Source of the DNA: Pogona vitticeps
Lineage: Eukaryota; Chordata; Lepidosauria; Squamata; Agamidae
Reading direction: 5' to 3'
Length of the DNA: 64,000 bases
Assembly: GCF_051106095.1 (NCBI RefSeq)
Contig: NC_135783.1
Location: 331,216,322 to 331,280,321 of the forward strand
In this document: piece by piece, positions 40,892 to 64,000 of the stretch
How the letters are laid out: every line of letters starts with the position of its first letter
How positions within the stretch are numbered: the first letter of the stretch is position 1
The notes under the pieces: generated by a model
What the model was told of the DNA's origin: nothing
Seen by the model: only the letters and a program-made list of their open reading frames with translations
The model's database searches: none
Made by a program: the position numbers and the translations under genes

Positions 40892-43632
40892 CTAGGAAAA
40901 GAAAAATAAAGGATGACAGAGTTAGGAATGAATTCTTCCAGAATGAAACTTAGAAATTTTAAAATATGCTCTGTTAAGTAAATGGCTATTTTGCATATTT
41001 GAAAAGCAAGCCCTCACATCTACACTGCTTTCTCCAATAACATTCAAAGTAACTAGAAAAAAAGTATTAATTCATGTTCAAAAATATTTTAAACAAGTTT
41101 TTGTGAATTAAATCACTTGTGGCCTACGTTCATCAAATGACACATGGGCATATATTCATATTCCTACATACTGCATTCTCCACAGGTCTATGCCTATCTT
41201 GTCCAATAAAACAATGACTTTTGACCTTTACCCTCCAGATGTTTTGGATGTCAACACCCACAATTCCTGATCTTTGCTATGTTGGCTGGGGCTTCTGAGG
41301 CTATATACAAAAGCAATATAGAAAGTCAGAATTCTCAGCTCTCAAAGTTATATCCTTCAATGTTTTCTCCAAGGTTTTCACACCGGGATCTGATGGTTGT
41401 TGTAGGTTTTGGGGCTCTTTGGCTGTGTTCTGGAGGTTTTTCTTCCTAACGTTTTGCCAGTCTCTTTGGCCAGCATCTTTGGAAGACAGGAGTTCTACTA
41501 CAGCTGGAGAGATTATTAGCTTGGGCGGTTCATAGGAAATTCTATGTGTTCAGTGAAGGTCAGGACATCTTTACACAGCAATTCAAGCAAGAGAAATTAC
41601 AAACTGATTTTCTATTAAAGTTGGACATTTATGAGAAAGGCTTAAAATACATCTCCATGAGCAGAGAACCACTCTGCTATGTGACCAGGGACTCTGCCCA
41701 ATCAGGATCTCTCCATTCACAGCCATAGGTGTAGAAGATTCCTTTAGAACAAACAGGGAGAGCATACAGCAGTACGTTCCACTGATAGTTTCTGCTCTGC
41801 CGGGAGATGGACATTATGGCATGCAATTCAGGTTTTTGGTAACTGTATAAATGGTGCCAGTATTCATTGGCAAGCAAATCTTGGGGAGAAGTGGCAGAGG
41901 AGAGGGGGATACTCCAAATCATGGCACCATCATACACAAACACACATCTCCTTTGTTGTTTACAGCCCCACCATACATGCAAGAGGAACATAGGAAAGGG
42001 TGGTGGCAAATGATCATACGAACATAAGAGCCCTGCTGGATCAGGCTAAGGGCCCATCTAGTCCAGCTCCCTATGCCTCTGGGAGCATACAAAACAACTA
42101 GATACATGTCTCCGGATACCTCTAAATGCCAGATGCAGGGGAGGGGTATCTTCTTTCCTGGAGATTATACATCCCCATCGTGGCTTGTAACCTCTGATGG
42201 ATTTTCTTCCAGAAATTTGTCCAATCCCCTGTTAAAGGCATCTAGGCCAGATGCCATCACCACATCCTGTGGCTAAATAAATATTTTCTTTTGTCTGTTT
42301 TCACTCTCCCAACACTCAGCTGGAGTGGATGTCCCCTGGTTCTGGTATTGCGTGAGAGGGAAAAGAGCTTCCCTCTATCCATTTTATCCATCCCCTGCAT
42401 AATTTTATATGTCTCAATAATGTCCTCCCTTGGGCGCCTTTTCTCTACACTAAAGAGCCCCAAACGCTGTAGCCTTTCCTCGTAAGGAAGGTGCCCAGGC
42501 CAGTCATCATTTTAGATGCTCTCTTCTGCACCTCTTCCAGTTCCACAATGTCTTTTTTGAGCTTCGGCAACCAGAACTGTATGCAATACTCCAGGTGGGG
42601 CCTTACCAGCGTTTTGTACAATGACATTATAATATTGGCTGTTTTATTTTCAATCCAAGTTTTTAATGACACCTAGCATGGAATTGGCCTTCTTCACTGC
42701 TGTGGCACACACTAAGTTGACACTCTCGTCAAGCTGTCCACCAACACACCAAAATCTCTTTCCTGATCCACCACAGACAGCTCAGAACCCATTAACTGAC
42801 AACTATTTCTTTTACTTTTTGCCCTAATATGAATTACTTTACATTTTTCTATGTCAAAACACATTTGCCATTTTGCCGCCCATTCTCCCAGTTTGGAGAG
42901 ATCCCTTTGGAGCTCTTCACAATCCCTTCTAGTTTTCACCACCGGGAAAAGTTTCGTGTGCTCCTAAAACATGAGCAGATTGATATGTGAACAGGCACCT
43001 AAGACTTAGAACAGTTGTTCCCAACTTTAAGTCACCAGATGTTCTTGGACTGCAACTCCCAGAAATCCTGGCCAGCACAGCTAGTGACAAAGGTTTCCGG
43101 AGGTTTTAGTCCAAGAACATCTGGGGACCCAAGGTTGGGAGCAACTGACTCACAAATTTAAGTGCCAGCATCTTAACTTGGAAATAAAAATGTAGCCCAT
43201 TAAACCTAAAATTTGCATAATATGAACAAATCAGACAATGCCAGTCAAGGTTCTGGGCAATATTCTCGCCGAAATGATTCTTCTAAATGGTCTTCAAGAA
43301 GGATGGGCAAAGTGCAGCCCTCCAGATGTTGCTGGACTGCAACTTCCTTTAGCTCTAGGCAGCAACATCTGGACAGTTACACTTTGCCCATTCTGGCTCT
43401 TCAGTATCAAACTCACGGACTGCACTAACAATTCACATTTTCAAGCATTGCTATCACATCGATTGGTAGGACACTTTCTTAGCATAACTGACCTTTGAAA
43501 CAACTTGCTCTTGTTTCTGTAGAGTGAAAGTTCCTCATCATTCTTCCTGTCTAAGTAGCATCCAACAATGAATCCCAAAGGAACTAAACTTAAAGCCCAG
43601 TGATCTCGCAGAAGCTGAAGAACTTTCATCAT
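40855..43632 (-). CDS. NDUFB1: NDUFB1, complex I subunit (two coding exons)
   Basis: Exon 43632-43493 plus exon 40891-40855 give 59 codons ending in [61 protein letters not shown]. The 58 residues equal the length of human NDUFB1, and HW, VP, GCYLDRK, RNKS and EEVTW are shared. It is a small accessory subunit of mitochondrial complex I with one membrane-spanning helix (about residues 11-27) and no cleavable presequence. The upstream of the two adjacent ATGs gives the human-like length. The donor is GTCAGT at 43492 and the acceptor is TTCCTAG. A minus-strand ATTAAA lies at 40827-40822, 28 bases after the stop. Confidence 0.94.
41385..41515 (+). mobile_element. Penelope-like repeat, half copy
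   Basis: 'gatctgatggttgttgtagg' then 'cttcctaacgttttgccagt' and 'ctttggccagcatctttgga' are one arm of the palindromic family at 10566. The mirror arm is absent. Confidence 0.5.
42005..42960 (-). mobile_element. CR1 LINE 3' part
   Basis: The minus strand encodes the end of a CR1 ORF2: [91 protein letters not shown] and [13 protein letters not shown]. It is followed by a 3' UTR with 'gatggactagatgggccctt'-type sequence (minus strand of 42046-42066). Several frame breaks mark it as dead. It lies in the NDUFB1 intron. Confidence 0.85.
43012..43148. mobile_element. hAT-like fold-back MITE, full copy
   Basis: Starts CAGTTGTTCCCAACTTTAAG and ends 'cccaaggttgggagcaactg'; 'gatgttcttggactgcaact' mirrors 'agtccaagaacatctgggg'. 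The flanks 'acttagaa' and 'actcacaa' could be a worn 8-bp duplication. It lies in the NDUFB1 intron. Confidence 0.6.
43300..43395. repeat. Small inverted repeat
   Basis: 'gggcaaagtgcagccctcca' and 'gatgttgctggactgcaact' face 'aacatctggacagttacact' and 'ttgccc'. It is another fold-back element of the same general type as 43012, inverted arms only about 20 bases. Confidence 0.45.
43493..43632 (-). CDS. NDUFB1: NDUFB1 first coding exon
   Basis: The acceptor ACCAG at 43642-43638 is followed by CAACT and then ATGATG. It encodes 46 residues to FQ plus two bases, with the donor GTCAGT. Confidence 0.94.
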
Positions 43633-44539
43633 AGTTGCTGGTAGAAAAGGAAGGAAAGAAACATAGTATTCAAAAGGCAGATAACTACAAAGACGTATGA
43701 ACTTTCAAAACATTTAAAATTATTTGCAAGTACTGTATACCATCTTGCAGATTTTCTTTTACAAATATATATTTTTGTCTACCCAAACTATGCATTATGA
43801 GTACTTGCTGCTAATTCACCAGATGAGATTAAGAGAGAGAAATCTCTCTAACAGAAGTACACAAGCTGTAGGGGCCTGGAGGTCAATTTCACCCCTTTGG
43901 TGACCCAGCTTCCGGTACTTTTTTCTAAGCCTGGAAATTCATTTTTAATTTTGATTTCCCTCATGTGGAGTGCTACAACCACATCTTGGCTGGATAAAAA
44001 GCAGGACAAACTTCTTTGTCCCAACTACTGATTCGAGCCAGATCTTTCCAAATAGATAATGACAATCACACCTTAACTGCATTCCATCTTGGATACTTTC
44101 AGGCAGAAGCTATTACATATTATAAAGTACTATTTAGCATTTTCCAGACAGCAAAAGTAGCCTTATGTGAAGACACAGGCGTCCCTTTCTACTCAACTTA
44201 AGGTACCAATAAGCACTATTAATTCTTACATAGGATTTCAGTCTTCATATCTACATTATATAGGCAAAAATGGAGATGACAACGGGATTACAGAGGAGAC
44301 GCAAATAACGGAACTAAAGGAGTTACAAAGAAGCTCACAAACCAACGCCACTAAAAGACAGCAAGACTTATTCCTGGGTGCGAGTCTATTCAGGCAACGA
44401 CCATAAACCCAAGAACCAGTGGCAACGGTTAATCCGAATCAACATCACGTAGTTAACTCTGCAAACCAGACTTCCCATTATGCTCCATTAAAGGTATCAT
44501 TTATTTCCCCAGAACCTTCTCAACCTCAATTAAACCATT

Positions 44540-45075
44540 ATCTCACATCTCTCACATTTTAACGCCCTCCCGCCGCCATACCTGTCCTGAGAGGTAAGAC
44601 CAGCAACCTCTGTTTTCAAGGACGCAAAAATATAGGCCCCAGAAATTCACCCCTGAGGACGGGTGGAAGGAACCATTAATAGAGGGGGGGGGAGAACATT
44701 TACCCTCCGCAGCATCTTTCACTCGAAAAAACTTGAAATGTGTTTTTGGCACGCCTGTTACCATATTGTAAAAGTTGTTCAGACAAGAGTCTTAATTAAC
44801 GAACGAGCTGTCCCGTCACACATTTTGTCTACCCCTCTAAATTGCGCTGTTAGTACAGGCCACGATCTCCCCACCCTCCCGCTCATTCTCTCAGGGCGGC
44901 TCCTCCTCCCGCCTCCCGCGCTCCTGCCGGCTTTCTCTTCCTTTTCCGGGCAAAATGGCGGCGGCTGTGAGGAGAGCGGGGAGTGGTTGACGGGAGTCGG
45001 GCTCCATTTAGGTCTCCAGTAGGCTTAGGGACCGGGAGCTTGCTAGGGGCTACCGGACAGGTAAGAACAGAAGTG
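44540..45075. promoter_or_regulatory. Divergent NDUFB1/CPSF2 promoter
   Basis: A CpG-rich block lies between the minus-strand NDUFB1 gene and the plus-strand CPSF2 gene, whose first exons are within a few hundred bases of each other, as in mammals. The minus strand has a possible NDUFB1 5' UTR donor (GACAG, then GTATGG at 44581-44576). The plus strand carries CPSF2 exon 1 with AAAATGGCGGCGGC at 44952-44965, a good match to the YY1 site found at many housekeeping promoters. No TATA box is evident. Confidence 0.6.
44930..45060 (+). other. CPSF2: CPSF2 exon 1 (5' UTR)
   Basis: It ends at 45060 in GGACAG followed by the GTAAGA donor, and the next exon begins at 47689. The transcription start is not determinable; 44930 is a guess just before the ATGGCGGC motif. 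It contains a 12-codon upstream frame (ATG 44955, stop 44988-44990). Confidence 0.6.
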
Positions 45076-45642
45076 AATGCACGAAGCGGATGAGTCGATT
45101 TCCTCCCCCCCAACTCTTGAGTCCAGCTGAAAACTCCACGGCACTTAGGATAAAAATGTAAATATCAAAATCGAGGAATTGCAGAGGTATCCCTTTCAAC
45201 ATTTAGCATGAGCATGTGCAAAGGGCGATCCTCAGGGAGAAATGGCCACGGGGTGTATATAGCAGTAGCAGATGTGTGTTTCCACATAAAGCAAGTTTTC
45301 AAGAAGATAAGGATGGACAAGGTGGTATGTGCCATTTAATATCTGATATACAGCATGCCCCAACGTGGGCCACGTTGAACTGATACACATCACGCAGAAA
45401 GACATCTGAAGCTTAGTGGAGGCTGGCAGGATCCTGATTTTTAACCTTTACCCATCATCATGGTCTCTCCTGAAAATCCTCTCTCTCTCTGTCTCTCTCT
45501 CTCTCACACACACACACACACCACCATCACCACCACCACCCCACTTACCTGAAATTTGGCGGTGGTCAGTTCTGACATGGTTGATGTCATGTCTACTTCG
45601 GTTTAGGAATACACCCTAAAAAGCAGTAAGCCTATGCTTCAC

Positions 45643-45821
45643 AGCAGCCATTCCCAACAGGGGGCATATGGCTTTGGGAGTCCTTGGCACATTTGAAGGG
45701 GCCACAATCCTTCACACACCACCTTACAAGGTTTCTTACGCAACTTACAGTATACAATCCTGATTTAGCCTATATTGTGTTTATGGTTGTGGCAAAAAAA
45801 AGGTTGAGAATAGAAGCTTTA
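45643..45821. mobile_element. Decayed hAT-like element (candidate)
   Basis: 'cagccattcccaacaggggg' near the left and 'aaaaaggttgagaataga' at the right resemble worn inverted CAGTGGTTCTCAACC ends. Nothing else in it is recognisable. Confidence 0.3.
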
Positions 45822-46244
45822 GAATCTATAATGGTTTAAAATGTGCAGTATGGGATCTTATAATATTGCCACTCAACATGTGCCAGACATACTTATTTCA
45901 TGTCATTTTAATGGCTTTTGTATTTGTAGTTAATGCTTTGGGCATTTACTTGAAAGATACATGAGTGGCTGCTTTTTTAAAATGCTGGTCACTACATTAC
46001 ACACTATGTCACATGTATGGCAGAAGTACAGTTGGCCATATGTGAAATCTGTTTGAGCCAGATCTTATAGACTCATTATTTTATATGTGATGAATCAGAA
46101 TGCTGAAATTCCTGTTGTGCTTTTAAAAAAACCCAAATTCTGGTGACATCTGTATTGGCAAAAATCTGTCTGTTGACAAACAAGGAACTGTTGACTACAG
46201 TGGAGTAGAGAATAATTTATTTTATCATCACATGTTAACAATAG

Positions 46245-46385
46245 ATTTCAGGAATAATAATAATTGTGTGCTGTCAAGTTAGTTTGGACATGGCAACCCT
46301 TTTCAGGGTTTCCTAGGTAGCAAATACTCAGAAGTGGTTTACCGTTCCCTTCTTCTGGGAGCGTCCTGGGACTGTGCAGTTTGTA
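46245..46385 (-). mobile_element. SINE tail of BovB-like type, fragment
   Basis: 'aataattgtgtgctgtcaag' then 'ggacatggcaacccttttca' and 'aatactcagaagtggtttac' match, in reverse, the tail 'gggtcaccataattcagaat' of the SINE at 14330. Confidence 0.4.
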
Positions 46386-46831
46386 ATATTTGACTCATAA
46401 ATTCGTTTGTGAGAGTGTTTTTGTTTTCATCATTCAAGTGAAAGAGAGTAGCTAGACAGAGTGCATCACCAGTTTTTTTTTAATAAAAACCTTGTAAAGC
46501 GAGGACAGGAAGCACATGGGCTTCATTCCCCTCCCCCTTTGAGTTATTTTTGTAGCTTCTTTTATTCCAGCTTGGCACCACTGATAGAAGCACACCGCCA
46601 GAATTGTGCAGGAAGGCACTCAGGCACTCTCCTGCCCCATAGAGAGCTGCCACAATTGCTGCTGAATTTTGATGGCAATGGGTGGCCGCAGGAACCTCAG
46701 CTGTTGCCACAGTTTGAGAGATTGGGAAGGCAGGCAATGCAAAAGCAGGGGGTTATCAGCCTCTCTTAAAACTTGTCTGTCACATCACACTTACACTTTG
46801 AAGTTCTAAGATGATGATGACTCTCATCTAG

Positions 46832-47226
46832 GGATGGGAGTTTTGGAATTTAAGGGTGCCGAGTCCCATAATTCCTCAGTATACCCACCCCCCCAATGAT
46901 AGGACTAGGAGCCCTAAATCTGCTAGGAGGAAGAGCAGCTTCATCACCTGTGCACTGTGTCTTCGAATCGTTAGAAAAGTGCCCTGCCTCAATATGGGGA
47001 TAAAGAGGGTTTCCTGTGACTTGCAAAGATGCAATGAGTTTCCATGGGGGCTGTGCAGAGGGATATTTTTCTAACAGTTTGAAGAAATGGCAAAGAATCC
47101 GCTTGGAGGTGATGGAGCTGCTCTGTCTCCTGTTGGTGTGAGGGTTCTGGATCCCATAACTCACCCTGAGTATTCCCACCACATTATGGGACTGGGAGTA
47201 CTTGAATTCCAAAAATACCACCCCTA
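46832..47226. mobile_element. Fold-back element in CPSF2 intron 1
   Basis: 'agttttggaatttaagggtg' at the left mirrors 'cttgaattccaaaaatacca' at the right. Inside, 'gagtcccataattcctcagt' mirrors 'cacattatgggactgggag'. It is non-coding, probably a MITE; no target duplication identified. Confidence 0.45.
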
Positions 47227-47489
47227 CTCTGGTCAGTAAGTAAACTATTGCTGTTTTTAGTGGTCCTATTTCTACATTTGTATTTTTTTCTGTATTTCTG
47301 TTTGGGATAAGATCCATTTTCACCAGCTTGGTTGAACCATTTTGAAGTGTGTATGAAAGGGGATTTTTGGCTGCATTGATTTACTTTATGATGCTGTTCA
47401 TTTCTCCTAAAGACTGGACTGAATAGGCAGTTCCACGGTGCTTCTTCATTTCTCAGTTGTAGATTATTATTTTTTAAATAAAAGCTCCT

Positions 47490-47570
47490 TTAGTTGTTGT
47501 AGGTTTTCCAGGCTGTTCTAAACTCCTGTCCTCTGAAGATGCTGACCACAGAGACTGGTGAAAGTGGTGG
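47490..47570 (+). mobile_element. Penelope-like repeat fragment
   Basis: 'agttgttgtaggttttccag' then 'cctctgaagatgctgaccac' and 'agagactggtgaaag': one arm with a CTGAAGA...GAAA core. Confidence 0.5.
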
Positions 47571-47701
47571 ATAGATAATATGGGTTTTGTTTCATCATGT
47601 TTTCTAGGATTTGATGCAGTTAAAGTACAGAGCAGCATTCTGATAATTGTTTTCTTTGGGTTTTAAAATGCACATTGTTCTCTTACAGTAGCTACTTGTA
47701 A

Positions 47702-62479
<14,778 letters not shown>

Positions 62480-62737
62480 GTGAGTGCACTAATGCTGGTT
62501 GCAACTGGAGGGCACTGTTAGCAGCTCAGAGTGAGGAACCACAGCGAAACATTCCCTTCTCCCCGACTGAGGCTACCTAGTAACTGAGTCTTTGGGATGT
62601 AACAATTGTCTCTATGCCCTCCCCTCTTAGTCTCCATCATCTTTTTCTCCTTCAGTTGATTTTATATGTATACATTCTTCTAAAGGGAGCTGCATGATAT
62701 GTTGCAGAGTGTGGGCGGCATACAAGTCGAATAAATA

Positions 62738-62987
62738 CCGTTTTCCTGAAAATAAGGCCTAACCTGAAAATAAGGCCTAGTATGATTTTTCAGGATTGCT
62801 CGTAATATAAGCCCTACCCCCAAAATAAGCTCCAGTTAAGTGAAACCCCGCCGTCCACCATTGTGCAGCAACTAGAAGAATATGACATGACTGTAAAATA
62901 AAACATGCCCTGAAAATAAGCCCTAATGCATTTTTGGGAGCAAACATTAATATAAGACCCTGTCTTATTTTGGGGGAAATGTGGTAA
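62738..62987. mobile_element. MITE with GAAAATAAGAC ends, copy B
   Basis: Opposite orientation to 20878-21154: 'ccgttttcctgaaaataagg' at the left, 'gaccctgtcttattttgggg' at the right. An L2-like 3' end ('gggcggcatacaagtcgaat') lies just before it at 62712-62736. Confidence 0.6.
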
Positions 62988-63204
62988 ATAAACAAATTTA
63001 GGTAGTGAAAGAGAGAGTAAAACTGCTAACTTCCCTAAATTTTCTTCTATAATACACATACTTTTGTTGTACTGCTGAGTTACATTTAGACTGTTTTAAC
63101 ATATCAATGAAGTTAAGATGTTTTTGTCTCAATGTTTACTTTGAGTCTCACCTGCCATTAGGTTGCTCAGGGCCTCTAATAATGTTTCCTAAAATTAAAG
63201 CTAT

Positions 63205-63298
63205 GTATATGGAGGCAGTGGAAGACAGGAGGGCCTGGCGTGCTCTGGTCCACGGGGTCATGAAGAGTCGGAGACAACAACTAAACAAGAACAACAAA
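63205..63298 (+). mobile_element. BovB LINE 3' end fragment
   Basis: 'gcagtggaagacaggagggc' and 'ctggcgtgctctggtccacg' then 'ggtcatgaagagtcgg' and 'aactaaacaagaacaac': the last about 90 bases of BovB (EAVEDRRAWRALVHGVMKSR) with its tail. Confidence 0.85.
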
Positions 63299-63438
63299 TA
63301 TGGCTTCATAGTTGCAGATTTCCAGAGACTCAGGTCTACTTTCCTGTCTTATTTGAAAAATGCCATAAAACATGCTTTTAAGTTGGAGACAAAAAACACA
63401 GAGCACTCCTATGACAAAAAATAAGATTTTCTTCAGAT

Positions 63439-63616
63439 GTATTCGCGAAGGCTTTCACGGCCGGGATCTAATGGTTGTTGTGGGTTTTTCGGGCTTCTTG
63501 GCCGTGTTCTGAAGGTGGTTCTTCCTCTGAAGATGCCGGCCACAGAGACTGGCGAAACGTTAGGAAGAACCACCTTCAGAACACGGCCAAGAAGCCCGAA
63601 AAACCCACAACAACCA
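63439..63616 (+). mobile_element. Palindromic Penelope-like repeat, copy with best hammerhead-like core
   Basis: It starts GTATTCGCGAAGGCTTTCAC and ends CCCACAACAACCA. The arms 'ggttgttgtgggtttttcgg' and 'ccgaaaaacccacaacaacc' are inverted repeats. TTTTCTTCAGAT (63427-63438) and TTTTCTTGAGAT (63617-63628) form a target duplication with one mismatch. The core CTGAAGA (63527-63533), TGCC...GGC stem and GAAAC (63554-63558) is intact in this copy. Confidence 0.65.
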
Positions 63617-64000
63617 TTTTCTTGAGATGTTTTCTGTTCTGTATATCTTTTTGTTTATGGAAAGAAAATCATAGATGATATATAGCTCGCATTCAAGAGA
63701 ATTATTTACAGTTGTACAGGTGACAACATCTTCAAAAGACCTCCTTCATTCTGAAGTATACCGGGACCACTCTTTCCTCATTCTATCATGACTCCAGATA
63801 ATTAAAGGAAACTGGCAGGACCCCAGAGCTTCCCTTCTTGTAAAAACTCAATTTATTGCTCAGCTTCATATTTTTCTGTTTAACCTGTCATTGACCTATA
63901 AAGATACTTGTCTTTTGATAGCTAATTTTCATGGTCACCTTGAGCAGTGAATGAGTACCAAAGGTTTTATCTATATTGTCTCTATCTAATCACCCCATCT

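Noticed and set aside
44663-45022. 119-codon plus frame across the NDUFB1/CPSF2 promoter
   Set aside because: It contains no known motif and spans the CPSF2 transcription start region; a product of GC-rich composition.

Overview
This is nuclear genomic DNA of a vertebrate, most likely a squamate reptile (lizard or snake). Four protein genes with vertebrate exon/intron structure lie in the order and orientation known from human 14q32: TRIP11 (-), ATXN3 (-), NDUFB1 (-), CPSF2 (+). The intervening DNA is full of BovB (RTE-clade) LINEs, CR1 and L2 LINE remnants, tRNA-derived SINEs (some with BovB-like tails) and many DNA-transposon MITEs, a mix typical of squamates. The species cannot be named from this window. 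I recognised no retrovirus-like or other virus-derived element, no CRISPR array and no prokaryotic operon.

Layout. 1-4306 is TRIP11 intron 1, and TRIP11 exon 1 (GMAP-210 N-terminus) is at 4307-4448 in a CpG-rich promoter. 4449-15087 is the TRIP11/ATXN3 interval; it holds a nested pair of BovB LINEs (about 5010-9790), a palindromic Penelope-like repeat and SINEs. 15088-36836 is the complete ATXN3 coding gene in 11 exons (357 residues predicted), with introns carrying a Tc1 element nested with two other DNA transposons, hAT and Tigger-like MITEs and an L2 LINE. 36837-40854 is the ATXN3/NDUFB1 interval, with a BovB fragment and a rearranged LINE carrying an inverted segment and a hAT insertion. 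40855-43632 is the NDUFB1 coding part (58 residues). About 44540-45075 is a shared CpG-rich divergent promoter for NDUFB1 and CPSF2. 45060-64000 is the 5' two thirds of CPSF2: a non-coding first exon, ten coding exons encoding residues 1-531, and an intron running off the right edge.

The exons were set by hand from splice sites. All junction phases agree, the conserved residues fall in place, and the ATXN3 and NDUFB1 reading frames close exactly. The genes are unrelated housekeeping functions: Golgi tether, deubiquitinase, respiratory complex I subunit, and mRNA 3'-end processing.

The most interesting signals are: an ataxin-3 gene in which the polyglutamine tract is reduced to two glutamines; a family of inverted-repeat elements with 12-13 bp target duplications and hammerhead-ribozyme-like cores (probably Penelope-like); BovB inserted into BovB with a clean 13-bp duplication; and several multi-layer transposon nests.
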